A stretch of 64,000 bases of DNA from an uncultured Clostridia bacterium (GTDB lineage Bacteria; Bacillota; Clostridia; Christensenellales; UBA1242). Location of the stretch: NCBI GenBank assembly GCA_944377365.1, contig CALWEQ010000008.1:1-64000 (forward strand). Reading direction: 5' to 3'. Below are positions 14,733 to 23,289 of this stretch, one piece after another. The notes below the pieces were generated by a model. The model saw only the letters and a program-made list of their open reading frames with translations, did not search any database and was not told the DNA's origin. The position numbers were made by a program, and so were the translations under genes. Position 1 is the stretch's first letter. The number at the start of each line of letters is the position of its first letter.

Positions 14733-16964
14733 ATGAAAATTGAAGGCACTATCGAAGAAATTGTTTTCAGAAATGACGAAAACGGTTACACCGTTGCGGT
14801 GCTTTCTCATAACAAAACTCCAGTCACCATAGTCGGCAAGATGATATCTGCTAATGTTGGCGAAAACTTGATTTTAGAAGGAGAATATGTTCACAACAAA
14901 AAATTTGGATATCAATTTGCCTTTTCAAATTATGAAATAACATTGCCTCAAACTCTTGTAGGCATAGAAAAGTACTTATCATCTGGACTTATAAAAGGTG
15001 TAGGGCCTATAACAGCAAAAAACATAGTTCAAAAATTTAAAACTGACACTTTTTCCATTATAGAAATGGCACCAGAAAAACTTGCATTGGTTAAAGGCAT
15101 AAGCAAAAATAAAGCTTATGAAATATCTGCCAAATTTTTCGAACTCAGGTCAATACAAAACGCAATAATGTTTTTGCAAGGATATGACATATCTGTAAAC
15201 ATGGCGCTTAAGATTTTTGATGTTTATGGCGCTAAAACAGTGGAAATTGTTCGCAATAATCCATATCGTTTAGTTGAAGATGTTGACGGCATAGGTTTTT
15301 TAACTGCTGACAGAATAGCAAAAAACATTGGAATAGCTCTTAACAGCGCTTTTCGTGTGCGTGCAGGGATAGTGCATTGTTTGACAATTTCTACAGAAAA
15401 AAATGGAAACACTTTTTTACCGAAAGGCTTATTGTTTTCAAATGTCATGGAATTGCTTGACTATCAAGAGGAAAAATCTGATGTTTTTGATGAGGTTATG
15501 GATGAGCTAGTCGCAGACAAGACATGTATGCAATTTTGGTATGACAAACTAGAAATCATCATGTTGACAAAATATTATCGCTACGAATATTCTATTGCAC
15601 AAAAACTTTGTTTACTTTCGAGTTCGGCGAATATAGATCCAACCGACGTTTCACTTGAAATAAGGTCGTTTGAAGAAACAAACAACGTAAGTTTTCACAG
15701 CGATCAAAAGCGGGCAATTGAATGCGCCGTAAACAACGGAGTTTCAATCATAACAGGCGGGCCCGGGACGGGGAAAACGACAATTGTAAAGTGTATTATA
15801 AGCATTTTGGCCAACAGAAAAGAGAATGTGCTTTTGTTGGCTCCAACAGGACGCGCGGCGAAAAGGCTTTCTGATAGCACTGGTCAAGAGGCGAAAACAA
15901 TACATCGAGCATTAGAAGTAAATGGTGATATTGATCGTATTGGAAGATTTGTTCACAATGAAAACAACCCTTTTGATATAAAAAATTTTATTGTTGACGA
16001 AGTCAGTATGGTTGATGTAATGCTGATGAGTTCATTTTTAAAAGCCTTGCCAAGAGACGCAAGACTGATTTTGGTAGGTGACAAGGATCAACTTCCAAGT
16101 GTGGGGGCGGGAAATGTTTTGGGTGACATTTTGGCTAGCAAGGTGTTTCCTGTAACAATGCTAACAAAGATATATCGTCAAACAGACGACAGTCTTATTA
16201 TTTCAAACGCGCAACTTATCAACAATGGGGTTATGCCAGTTATTGACAACAATTCTCGTGACTTCTTTTTTGAGCAGAAAACCGATTTAAACGAAATACA
16301 TTCCTCAATAGTAGAACTAGTCACTAAAAGGATTCCTAGTTTTTTAAATATAGATTCATCTCAAATTCAAGTGTTGGCGCCACTAAAAGCAGGCATTTGT
16401 GGAATAGACAACTTAAATAGGACTTTACAAAACATATTAAATCCTGCCTTGCCAAATAAAAATGAGATTGTTTTAGGAACGACAATATTTAGAGAAGGCG
16501 ACAAAGTTATGCAGACGTCAAACGATTACAATTTGAAGTGGAACCGTCGCAATGGCTATATGTATGAAACAGGTGAAGGTGTTTTTAATGGCGACATAGG
16601 GCAAATCCACTCCATAGATTTACAAACAGGCGAAACTGTGGTGGAGTTTGAAGATGGCAGAGTCAGTACTTACGCTAGAACAGATATTGGAGAGCTTTCA
16701 CTTGCATATGCGATCACTATTCACAAATCACAGGGCTCTGAATTTGATGTTGTTGTCATACCGATTATTGCAGGCACTAGCATGATTTTGACAAGAAATC
16801 TTATTTATACGGCGGTAACGCGTGCTAAAAAGATGGTTGTTCTCGTCGGCGAAAAAAAGAATTTGCGTAGAATGGTTGCGAATGCATACACTGTTAAAAG
16901 GTTTACATTGTTAAAAAAGTTAATAATTGAGCAAAGTGAAAAAATAAAAGAGTTGTTTAATTAA
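14733..16964 (+). CDS. recD2: ATP-dependent RecD-like DNA helicase
   Basis: 743 residues. RecD2 is a 5'-3' superfamily 1B helicase acting in repair without RecBC. An OB-like N-terminal domain leads to a helix-hairpin-helix segment (LIKGVGPITAKNIV, about 86-100) and repeats of it; Walker A GGPGTGKT is near 342, Walker B VDEVSMVD near 420, GDKDQLPSVGAG is the Q-loop block, and AITIHKSQGSEFD near 658 is motif V. No SD; the start fits a leaderless promoter. Convergent with mscL across a shared terminator. Confidence 0.95.
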   Translation: MKIEGTIEEIVFRNDENGYTVAVLSHNKTPVTIVGKMISANVGENLILEGEYVHNKKFGYQFAFSNYEITLPQTLVGIEKYLSSGLIKGVGPITAKNIVQKFKTDTFSIIEMAPEKLALVKGISKNKAYEISAKFFELRSIQNAIMFLQGYDISVNMALKIFDVYGAKTVEIVRNNPYRLVEDVDGIGFLTADRIAKNIGIALNSAFRVRAGIVHCLTISTEKNGNTFLPKGLLFSNVMELLDYQEEKSDVFDEVMDELVADKTCMQFWYDKLEIIMLTKYYRYEYSIAQKLCLLSSSANIDPTDVSLEIRSFEETNNVSFHSDQKRAIECAVNNGVSIITGGPGTGKTTIVKCIISILANRKENVLLLAPTGRAAKRLSDSTGQEAKTIHRALEVNGDIDRIGRFVHNENNPFDIKNFIVDEVSMVDVMLMSSFLKALPRDARLILVGDKDQLPSVGAGNVLGDILASKVFPVTMLTKIYRQTDDSLIISNAQLINNGVMPVIDNNSRDFFFEQKTDLNEIHSSIVELVTKRIPSFLNIDSSQIQVLAPLKAGICGIDNLNRTLQNILNPALPNKNEIVLGTTIFREGDKVMQTSNDYNLKWNRRNGYMYETGEGVFNGDIGQIHSIDLQTGETVVEFEDGRVSTYARTDIGELSLAYAITIHKSQGSEFDVVVIPIIAGTSMILTRNLIYTAVTRAKKMVVLVGEKKNLRRMVANAYTVKRFTLLKKLIIEQSEKIKELFN

Positions 16965-16968
16965 ATTA

Positions 16969-16996
16969 AAAAAAACAGTTTAAACTGTTTTTTTTA
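16969..16996. terminator. Bidirectional terminator between recD2 and mscL
   Basis: AAACAGTTTAAACTGTTT palindrome flanked by A8 and T8 runs; it overlaps the mscL stop codon. Confidence 0.85.
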
Positions 16997-17563
16997 ATCT
17001 TTTGTTTCAATCTTATCTTCTTTGGGATTTTCTGTTTCGTTTGACTTTTCAAAGTTTAAATTTTCACTTTGTTTTTTTATCTCTTGTAAAATTTGTGAAA
17101 GAAGTTCTTCACTTGTTGGTTTCGGTGGAGGTGGAACTGGCTTGTTTCTTTCTCTCAATGCTTTTGTTGCGATGAGGACTTCTTTTCTATTTTTTAAATT
17201 TACGCCTTCTTCTTTAAGTTGTTTTCTTTCAGCTCTTGTTGGGTATGATTTAAAAGTTTTTGTAGTAAAACCCTTTGCGGACATAACAACTTTTAATATT
17301 ATAAACAAAACAAGAGCTATTAATAAAAAGTCAATGATTGCTTGCAGGAAAACGCCATATTGGATTGCAGTTCCATTTATATAAAAAGCCAATCCTTCGA
17401 CAGTGTCTGCTCCAAAAATTGAACAGATAAGAGGCATTAAAATACTGTTTACAAGAGCTGTTACTATTGCACTAAAAGATGAACCGATTATAACGCCGAC
17501 AGCTAAATCCAAAATATTTCCTCTAGAAATAAATTTTTTAAAATCACTAAAAAATTTTTTCAT
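16994..17563 (-). CDS. mscL: Large-conductance mechanosensitive channel
   Basis: 189 residues. Pentameric inner-membrane pore that opens on hypo-osmotic shock. The N-terminal helix and TM1 (FKKFISRGNILDLAVGVIIG, residues 8-27) are the family signature; TM2 lies at about 66-92. The C-terminal tail is some 50 residues longer than in the 136-residue E. coli protein, with a PVPPPPKPTSEE proline stretch and an acidic end. SD AAGGAG is 7 nt before ATG 17563. Confidence 0.95.
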   Translation of the reverse strand: MKKFFSDFKKFISRGNILDLAVGVIIGSSFSAIVTALVNSILMPLICSIFGADTVEGLAFYINGTAIQYGVFLQAIIDFLLIALVLFIILKVVMSAKGFTTKTFKSYPTRAERKQLKEEGVNLKNRKEVLIATKALRERNKPVPPPPKPTSEELLSQILQEIKKQSENLNFEKSNETENPKEDKIETKD

Positions 17564-17595
17564 CTGTTTTCTCCTTTGAAAAAGTTTAACAAATA

Positions 17596-17622
17596 AATAA
17601 AAAAAAGCAAAACAATTGCTTT
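17596..17622 (-). terminator. Terminator of the Spo0A-C-like gene
   Basis: AAAGCAA...TTGCTTT stem followed by T8 on the minus strand, 24 bp past the stop codon. Confidence 0.65.
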
Positions 17623-17645
17623 AATTTTTTTAATTATTTGACAAT

Positions 17646-18101
17646 TTATGCATTTGTTAGTCTTTTAATCTGCACTGGAACGAAAAGTTTGTGTTTGTTT
17701 TTTAGAAGTTGATCATTGTTCTCTTTAAGCATTTTATTAGTTAAGATGATATGACGTTCAGCCAACAATGAAATAAAATGTGTCAAACTTGGTTTTTCAT
17801 AAGGAGACAAATATTCAAAACCGATTAAAGTGTTTATGTTTTTAAGTGTGTTTTTAAAATATGCCGATTCTAGGCTATGTCTCATAGCGCGTTCAACTGA
17901 GTCAACTTTTGCTAAAAACATTTTTGCGACCTTGGGCAAGATGCAAAGCTTGATTGATTTTAATAGTTTAGGCTCTTTTACAGCTATCAAAATGCTTTCA
18001 CATAAGAATTGATAGCCTTTTTGCGAAGATGATATTCCTATAAAAGACAAATCAGAAAAGATGTTTTTTTTGCATTTTAGCTCCAATATGATTTCTTTCA
18101 T
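17646..18101 (-). CDS. Orphan Spo0A C-terminal (DNA-binding) domain protein
   Basis: 151 residues from ATG 18101 with AAGGAG upstream. Residues 20-130 follow the Spo0A effector domain: IGISSSQKGYQFLCESI (IGxPxxxKGYxYLRxAI), ILPKVAKMF, then VDSVERAMRHSLESAYF (the xxVERAIRHAIExAW recognition helix) and KPSLTHFISLLAERHII (KPTNSEFIALIADxL). Spo0A is normally about 260 residues with a receiver domain in front; none is present here. It is therefore either a constitutive DNA-binding protein or one regulated by a partner, perhaps competing at 0A boxes. Confidence 0.75.
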   Translation of the reverse strand: MKEIILELKCKKNIFSDLSFIGISSSQKGYQFLCESILIAVKEPKLLKSIKLCILPKVAKMFLAKVDSVERAMRHSLESAYFKNTLKNINTLIGFEYLSPYEKPSLTHFISLLAERHIILTNKMLKENNDQLLKNKHKLFVPVQIKRLTNA

Positions 18102-18225
18102 TGTTGACTCCTTGATTAAACCTTTGTTGTTTTTTTAATAAAGTAATATTATTTTAATGTAACGATTTAATTTATCAAAACAGATAAATGTACACTTTTT
18201 GTCGATTTTTTTTGCATTATAATAC

Positions 18226-18254
18226 TTGCGAAAAAATATTTTTAATGTTAATAT
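18226..18254 (+). promoter_or_regulatory. Promoter of engB (leaderless geometry)
   Basis: TTGCGA, 17 bp, TGT-TAATAT; the -10 ends 6 nt before ATG 18261. Confidence 0.55.
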
Positions 18255-18260
18255 GTTTAT

Positions 18261-18842
18261 ATGATAATAAAATCGGTAAAGTATTTAACAAGTGTCGTCA
18301 ACAAAAACAAACTTTTAAATGATGAAGTTTGTGAGTTTGCTTTTGTCGGCAGAAGTAATGTTGGCAAGTCAAGTTTGATTAACAATTTAAGTGGAACAAA
18401 AGGGATTGCTAAAATTTCATCTACGCCTGGGGCGACAAAAATGATTAATTATTTTTCTATCAATGAAAATCAAGCTCGATTTGTTGATCTTCCTGGATAT
18501 GGATATCACAAAGCGGGTAAAAAAAATCAAAATGTTTGGTCCAAACTAGTAGAAGATTATTTATTATATTCAAGCAATTTAAAATTAGTATTGTTTTTGT
18601 TGGATATACGTCATAAGCCTAGCGAATTAGACAAAATTATGTTAAATTTTTTGTTGCAAACAAAAAGAAATTTCATTATTGTTGCCACCAAAGCGGACAA
18701 GCTTTCAAAGGGGGCTCAACATAATGCTGTAAATAGCATAGCAAATGAATTAAATTTAAATTCTCAAATAATTTTTGCTCACAGCAGTTTAACATCACAA
18801 GGGAGAAAAGAAATTTTAGATTATCTACAAAGTTTGTTTTAA
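18261..18842 (+). CDS. engB: Ribosome biogenesis GTPase EngB/YsxC
   Basis: 193 residues. An essential GTPase acting in 50S subunit maturation. G1 GRSNVGKS at 30-37, G2 STPGATKMINYF (switch I with the T-K-x-I-N-x-F pattern), G3 DLPGYGYHKAG near 76, G4 TKADKL near 143, all in the right order. No SD; the start is 6 nt downstream of a -10 box. The VTT gene follows after 29 bp. Confidence 0.95.
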   Translation: MIIKSVKYLTSVVNKNKLLNDEVCEFAFVGRSNVGKSSLINNLSGTKGIAKISSTPGATKMINYFSINENQARFVDLPGYGYHKAGKKNQNVWSKLVEDYLLYSSNLKLVLFLLDIRHKPSELDKIMLNFLLQTKRNFIIVATKADKLSKGAQHNAVNSIANELNLNSQIIFAHSSLTSQGRKEILDYLQSLF

Positions 18843-18871
18843 AACAAGACAATTGTTTCATAATAATTTTT

Positions 18872-19591
18872 ATGAATCAAAACTTTAAGGTTTCTAAAAA
18901 AATTTTGCATAGTTTTATTGTAATTTTGGCAATTATTGTGTTTTTAGCAATAATGTATTTTATTTTGGTGTGGACAGGTCTCTGGGAAAAATTAAATTCT
19001 GTTAAAAAAATGCGAAATTTTATTTTAGATTTGGGCTTTTGGGGGAGAATAACCTTCGTTTTTTTGCAATTTTTACAAGTCACATTTATACCTATTCCGT
19101 CTACAATATTGACGATTGCAGGCTCTATTATTTATGGGCCACTACAAGGAGGGTTGTTGAGTTTGTCTGGAATATTGCTTGGCAGCATACTTGCTTTTTA
19201 TTTGGGCAAAACATTTGGGAGAAAATTGGTTACGTTCATGGTGGGCGAAGAAAGTTGTAAAAAATGGGTAAACTTTTTGTCAAAAGCAAGATACACCTTT
19301 TTTTTCATGATGTTGCTACCGATGTTCCCAGACGATGTTTTGTGTCTTGTTGCGGGAATAACAAGCATGAGTTGGGCTTTTTTTGTTTTAACGAATTTGA
19401 TTACAAGACCAATTGGAATTTTTGTTACCAGTTATTTAGGAAGCGGAGAATTGATTCCTTATCATGGATGGGGGCTAGTCGTGTGGGCAATAATTTTAGT
19501 CGCAGTCGGCATACTTATGTGGCTTGTTACTAAATATGACAAAAGAATAGAAAATTTTTTTGTTCGACTGTTTAGAAAAAACAAAAAGTGA
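18872..19591 (+). CDS. VTT-domain (TVP38/TMEM64, DedA-like) membrane protein
   Basis: 239 residues with membrane segments at about 10-35, 50-72, 82-108, 135-160 and 195-222. The family core is visible: FIPIPSTILTIAGSIIYGP, then G-G-L-L-S-L-x-G-I-L-L-G-S, a GKTFGRKL loop, and the re-entrant FFMMLLPMFPDD. TVP38/DedA proteins are implicated in lipid scrambling and membrane homeostasis. CATAAT 7 nt before ATG 18872 could provide its own leaderless start. Confidence 0.88.
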   Translation: MNQNFKVSKKILHSFIVILAIIVFLAIMYFILVWTGLWEKLNSVKKMRNFILDLGFWGRITFVFLQFLQVTFIPIPSTILTIAGSIIYGPLQGGLLSLSGILLGSILAFYLGKTFGRKLVTFMVGEESCKKWVNFLSKARYTFFFMMLLPMFPDDVLCLVAGITSMSWAFFVLTNLITRPIGIFVTSYLGSGELIPYHGWGLVVWAIILVAVGILMWLVTKYDKRIENFFVRLFRKNKK

Positions 19592-20181
19592 ACTATTAAA
19601 ACAACAACATTTTTATTTGCGTGAAGAAAAGTTTGTTTAAATGAAAGTAAGCTAAATTAATAAAATAAAATTTAAAAATAATAATTAGCAAAAAAATTAT
19701 ACAAAAATCATAAAAAACAAGTAAAAATTGTTAAAAATATTAAAATTTATTAAAATTTTTAAAAAAATTAAAAATAAACGATTTAATGAGCATGAATCAA
19801 AATCTACAAGCTTTGACGAAAAGATCATTGCCAGATTACAAAAATCGTGGCGAGAGAAAGAGCTTTTTAAAACTGTTGAGCAGGCATTTAGAATAAATAT
19901 TCAATGATATAAGACATCGCACATAAAAAAGTGTGTTATTTTTTGTTAAGCTTCATTAATTGAAGTTTTGCAAGTAATTTTATTTAATTTTTTTATTAAA
20001 AATAGGAAAATTTTAAATGCGTATTTGTGATAGTTTTACTTAAATGTTGCACTCCTTTATTAAACATTACAGAACTTACAATTTGTATAACAACATATTG
20101 TTTCATAGACAAAGGCAGACAACCTTCGATTTGGTTAGCTCAGTAAAAATTTTTAATTTTGTTTAAAAAACCATTAGATTT
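19592..20181. other. 590-bp intergenic region
   Basis: Very AT-rich. It holds one possible small frame (19728-19907) followed by a weak hairpin with a T-run (19919-19948). On the minus strand a 36-codon frame lies near 20010-20120, without a start signal I trust. No RNA gene recognised. Confidence 0.4.
19728..19907 (+). CDS. Possible small basic protein or gene relic
   Basis: 59 codons from TTG 19728 to TGA 19905. The N-terminal third is a Lys/Ile/Leu/Phe run dictated by AT-rich DNA; the C-terminal part (SFDEKIIARLQKSWREKELF) has normal composition and looks like an amphipathic helix. No SD and no recognised family. A short hairpin with T6 follows. It could equally be the tail of a decayed gene. 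Confidence 0.2.
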   Translation: MLKILKFIKIFKKIKNKRFNEHESKSTSFDEKIIARLQKSWREKELFKTVEQAFRINIQ

Positions 20182-20343
20182 TTAATTTTTTGTTATAGAG
20201 AGGATTACTCCTTCTTTAATTCCACTTGGGGTAATATAATTTTCTACCAAAATCTGTGTAGGATTTATGTCGTACTTTTCAGCTATTGCGCTTAATGTGT
20301 CGCCTTTTTTAACTATATAGAAAGGCAAATAATTTTTTTGCAT
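20182..20343 (-). CDS. Minimal LysM-domain protein
   Basis: 53 residues from ATG 20343 with AGAGGTG 4 nt upstream. Almost the whole protein is one LysM module: YIVKKGDTLSAIAEKYDI, then NPTQILVEN and a terminal strand GVILSI. LysM binds GlcNAc-containing polymers such as peptidoglycan. There is no signal peptide, so it would be cytosolic, as with the SafA/YkzQ-like LysM proteins of spore formers. It is divergent from the SpoVB-like gene 68 bp away. Confidence 0.75.
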   Translation of the reverse strand: MQKNYLPFYIVKKGDTLSAIAEKYDINPTQILVENYITPSGIKEGVILSITKN

Positions 20344-20411
20344 TTTTCACCTCTTTTTTTCTTTATTGTATTATTTTAAATTTTAATTAATACATTTAAT
20401 TTGGAGGCAAA

Positions 20412-21941
20412 ATGAAATCGCTTGTTAAAACCGTTGTCCTAATAACAGGTTTTTCTGTTTTAATTAGAATATTTGGATTTTTGTTTAGAATTTATCTTTC
20501 TCGAACACTCGGTGCAGAAGCATTAGGACTTTATCAGGTGGCATTTTCTGTGTTTATGGTTCTTATGACAATAATTAGTAGTGGCCTTCCTTTCATTATT
20601 TCAAGAATGTGCGCCTCTTTTAGAATAAATGGTGACAAAAAAAAGCAAGGCAAACTCATCAGTTCTGCTTTGATTTTAGGAGTGTTTGAAAGCATTGCTA
20701 TTTGTGGAATTGTTGTGCTCTGTCAAAATTTATTTAAAGGTTTGTTTACTGATGAGGCTTGTGTTTGGATCTTGCTTGCTTTACTTCCTGCGTTGGTCTT
20801 TTCGTCAGTTTATAGTGTTTTTCGTGGTGCGCTTTGGGGGCAAGATAACTATTTTGCTCTTTGCGTAAGCGAATTTTTTGAGCAGATAGTTCGAATTTTG
20901 GTGTGCGTGTTGATTCTTGTTCCTACTGCGTCAAATTTAACAAAAGCTGTCGGTGTTGCATGGTCACTAACTATTGCTTGTGCTGTTTCAGCCATATTTG
21001 TTGTTTTGTTGTATTTCATTTATGGCGGGTCACTCTCAAAACCTGGCAGTGAATACAAAGAGCTCGTCAAACGTTCGACGCCAATAACAGGAGTTAGAGT
21101 TGCAGGAAGTTTAGCACAACCCCTTATAGCGCTAATAGTGCCATCGCGTCTTATTGGAGCTGGCTACACATCTTCGCAGGCGATGGCGCTTTATGGAGTT
21201 GCCGTTGGAATGACGATGCCTCTTCTTTTCGTGCCGACTACGCTGATTGGCTCTCTTTCTACGGCACTTGTCCCAGACATTTCTATGGCGCTAGTAAAGG
21301 AAGACAAAAACCACATAGAATCGAGGATAAGAAGCTCGATTATTTTCACAATTTTTGTTTCTGCATTGGCGGTTCCACTTTTTGTTGGTGCGGGAGAGTT
21401 GATAGGAGAATTTTTATTTGGCAATCCTCTAAGTGGAACAATTTTGGCTGGAAGCGCTTGGATTATGATACCAATGGGATTAAACAATATCACATCATCA
21501 TTATTAAACTCGTTAGGTTATGAAATCAAATCATGCATGAACTATTTTATTGGTGCGACAATAATGTTTGTGTTAATATGGTTTTTGCCGTCAATTTGTG
21601 GAATTAATTCACTTTTTTGGGGAATGGGTGTGTGCATGTGCGTTACTAGTGGTTTAAATTTTTTAATGCTAAAACGGAAAACTGGAATAAAACTCAAAAT
21701 TTTTAAATCAATTTGTTTTTTGGTTTTGATTACTGTTCCTTGCTCTGCGATTGTGTCGTTTGTTGCAACGTTATGTAGCATTGTTATGCCTTCAGTTGTC
21801 GCGATTATTTTATCTTGTATGGTTGGTGGAGTGTTTTTTGTTTTGCTCTGCATGGTTTTCAATGTCGTTGATGTCAAAGGTTACCTCAATCAGCTCGTGA
21901 GCAAATTTAAAATTAACAAAAAAGTAAAAAAATCGACTTAA
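20412..21941 (+). CDS. SpoVB/MurJ-like polysaccharide flippase (MOP superfamily)
   Basis: 509 residues with about 14 predicted membrane helices. The first segment (LVKTVVLITGFSVLIRIFGF, then RIYLSRTLGAEALGLYQVAF) is the standard opening of the SpoVB/PST family, which moves lipid-linked oligosaccharides such as lipid II across the membrane. SpoVB is needed for spore cortex in Bacillus; in other lineages homologues serve vegetative growth. GGAGG lies 5 nt before ATG 20412. The DUF421 gene follows after 57 bp. Confidence 0.85.
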   Translation: MKSLVKTVVLITGFSVLIRIFGFLFRIYLSRTLGAEALGLYQVAFSVFMVLMTIISSGLPFIISRMCASFRINGDKKKQGKLISSALILGVFESIAICGIVVLCQNLFKGLFTDEACVWILLALLPALVFSSVYSVFRGALWGQDNYFALCVSEFFEQIVRILVCVLILVPTASNLTKAVGVAWSLTIACAVSAIFVVLLYFIYGGSLSKPGSEYKELVKRSTPITGVRVAGSLAQPLIALIVPSRLIGAGYTSSQAMALYGVAVGMTMPLLFVPTTLIGSLSTALVPDISMALVKEDKNHIESRIRSSIIFTIFVSALAVPLFVGAGELIGEFLFGNPLSGTILAGSAWIMIPMGLNNITSSLLNSLGYEIKSCMNYFIGATIMFVLIWFLPSICGINSLFWGMGVCMCVTSGLNFLMLKRKTGIKLKIFKSICFLVLITVPCSAIVSFVATLCSIVMPSVVAIILSCMVGGVFFVLLCMVFNVVDVKGYLNQLVSKFKINKKVKKST

Positions 21942-21998
21942 CAAAGCAATTATTTTAATTTGTGTTTTAAAAATTAACATATCGCCCATACTAGCTGT

Positions 21999-22715
21999 AT
22001 GTTAACGATAATATTGCGTTCAATTATTATTTACATTGTAGTGCTTTTTCTGTTTAGGATTATGGGCAAACGTCAGCTTGGTCAAATGCAACCGTTTGAG
22101 CTTGTTTTAACCTTGATTATTGCTGACCTTGCTACTATCCCAATGGCAGAAATTGGAGTGCCAGTCCTTCATGGAATTATTCCGCTACTTACACTAGTGA
22201 TTTTGCATTTTATATTAACGCTTTTGTGTAGAATTAGTGCAAAATTTTCAATGTTAGTAAGTGGCAAGCCTGTCATCATCATCAATCCAAAGGGGATTGA
22301 TTACAAATCATTAAAAAAACTAAACATCTCAATAGACGACGTTTTTGAAGCAATGCGTGGGCTTGGTTATTTTTCACTTGATCAAGTCGAGTATGCAATC
22401 ATGGAGACAAATGGCAAATTAAGTGTTTTATCAAAATCTAGTGTGTCGCCAGTAACAAACGAAAACTTAAAGATTCATGTAGCGCCATCAGTTGTTCCCA
22501 TCAACATTGTAAGTGAAGGTAGGATAATGAAGGACAATTTAAAAGAAGCACATGTTAGTGAAGAATTTATTATAGATTTTCTACATAAAAAAATAAGCAA
22601 CAAAGCCAAAGTAAAAGACGTGTTAGTAATGACTATAGATAAAAATGGTTTGGTTTATTTACAAATGATGAAAGGTGAAAGTCAAATATTTAAGAATGTG
22701 AGGAGAGTGGCATGA
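21999..22715 (+). CDS. DUF421 (YetF/YrbG-like) membrane protein
   Basis: 238 residues. Three N-terminal membrane segments (4-22, 32-50, 58-80) contain the family block LFRIMGKRQLGQMQPFELV; the soluble part has SGKPVIIINPKGI and VFEAMRGLGYFSLDQVEYAIMETNGKLSVL, matching the two YetF subdomains. Function unknown; spore-linked homologues are known in Bacillota. The stop overlaps the next gene's start as ATGA, so the two are translationally coupled. Confidence 0.9.
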   Translation: MLTIILRSIIIYIVVLFLFRIMGKRQLGQMQPFELVLTLIIADLATIPMAEIGVPVLHGIIPLLTLVILHFILTLLCRISAKFSMLVSGKPVIIINPKGIDYKSLKKLNISIDDVFEAMRGLGYFSLDQVEYAIMETNGKLSVLSKSSVSPVTNENLKIHVAPSVVPINIVSEGRIMKDNLKEAHVSEEFIIDFLHKKISNKAKVKDVLVMTIDKNGLVYLQMMKGESQIFKNVRRVA

Positions 22716-23107
22716 AAATTTTTTCTCGCGTTGTTATATTTTTAATATTTCTATTGCTAATATTTTTTTGTGTGCTTGAAGACGCTCTGTCTAGTAGTGC
22801 CTTACAAGATTTACAAAACGATTGTGCGCGTATCGAACAACTTTCGCTTGAAAAAGATAATCTTCGCGATATTGGACTTACTCTTGCAGTGGACACTTTG
22901 GAATATAATTGGACAGCAAACGAAAGTAATTTGTGTTATTTAGTAAACCATAAAAGTATTCAAGAAGTGGGTGTCGAAATTTCTAAATTAAAAGTTTATC
23001 AATCTGAAAATGATGTGAAGGAGTTTAAAGCTTCATTGGAAGCTGTAAAATTTTATGCACACAGTTATAGGCATTTTATGGGCGCTAATTTACACAATGT
23101 AATTTAA
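22712..23107 (+). CDS. DUF4363-like membrane-anchored protein
   Basis: 131 residues: one N-terminal membrane anchor (4-22), then a helical extracytoplasmic domain with L-W-type helix (ALQDLQNDCARIEQL), NWTANESNLCYLVNHKSIQEV and a long final helix. This layout, and its position directly behind DUF421, match the DUF4363 family. ATGA overlap with the upstream gene. Confidence 0.75.
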   Translation: MKIFSRVVIFLIFLLLIFFCVLEDALSSSALQDLQNDCARIEQLSLEKDNLRDIGLTLAVDTLEYNWTANESNLCYLVNHKSIQEVGVEISKLKVYQSENDVKEFKASLEAVKFYAHSYRHFMGANLHNVI

Positions 23108-23172
23108 TATTATCTGAAGTTGAGCCAAGCGGCGTGAAGCGACATTTGAGCGAAACTGATGTTTATTCAAAC

Positions 23173-23247
23173 TGTGATGCTATGCGAGAGCATAGGAAAT
23201 TCGTTAGAATTTCAAAAATTTTATGTTAATAAAATTTTTACATCACA
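23173..23247. repeat. Three-arm cruciform element B
   Basis: Outer stem TGTGATG (23173-23179) / CATCACA (23241-23247). Arms: CTATGC-GAGA-GCATAG, GAAATTC-GTTA-GAATTTC and the 11-bp AAAAATTTTAT-GTTA-ATAAAATTTTT. All stems are perfect, and two of the three tetraloops are GTTA. It lies between convergent genes. Confidence 0.75.
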
Positions 23248-23265
23248 TAGTTTATATTATTAAAA

Positions 23266-23285
23266 AATCCGCTTTAAAGCGGATT
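23266..23285. terminator. Bidirectional terminator
   Basis: AATCCGCTTT/AAAGCGGATT palindrome, flanked by an A6 run (a T6 run on the minus strand); it ends the minus-strand surface-protein gene. Confidence 0.75.
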
Positions 23286-23289
23286 AATT

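Noticed and set aside
17022..17384. 120-codon plus-strand frame opposite mscL
   Set aside because: Mirror of the mscL tail; composition driven by the sense codons.
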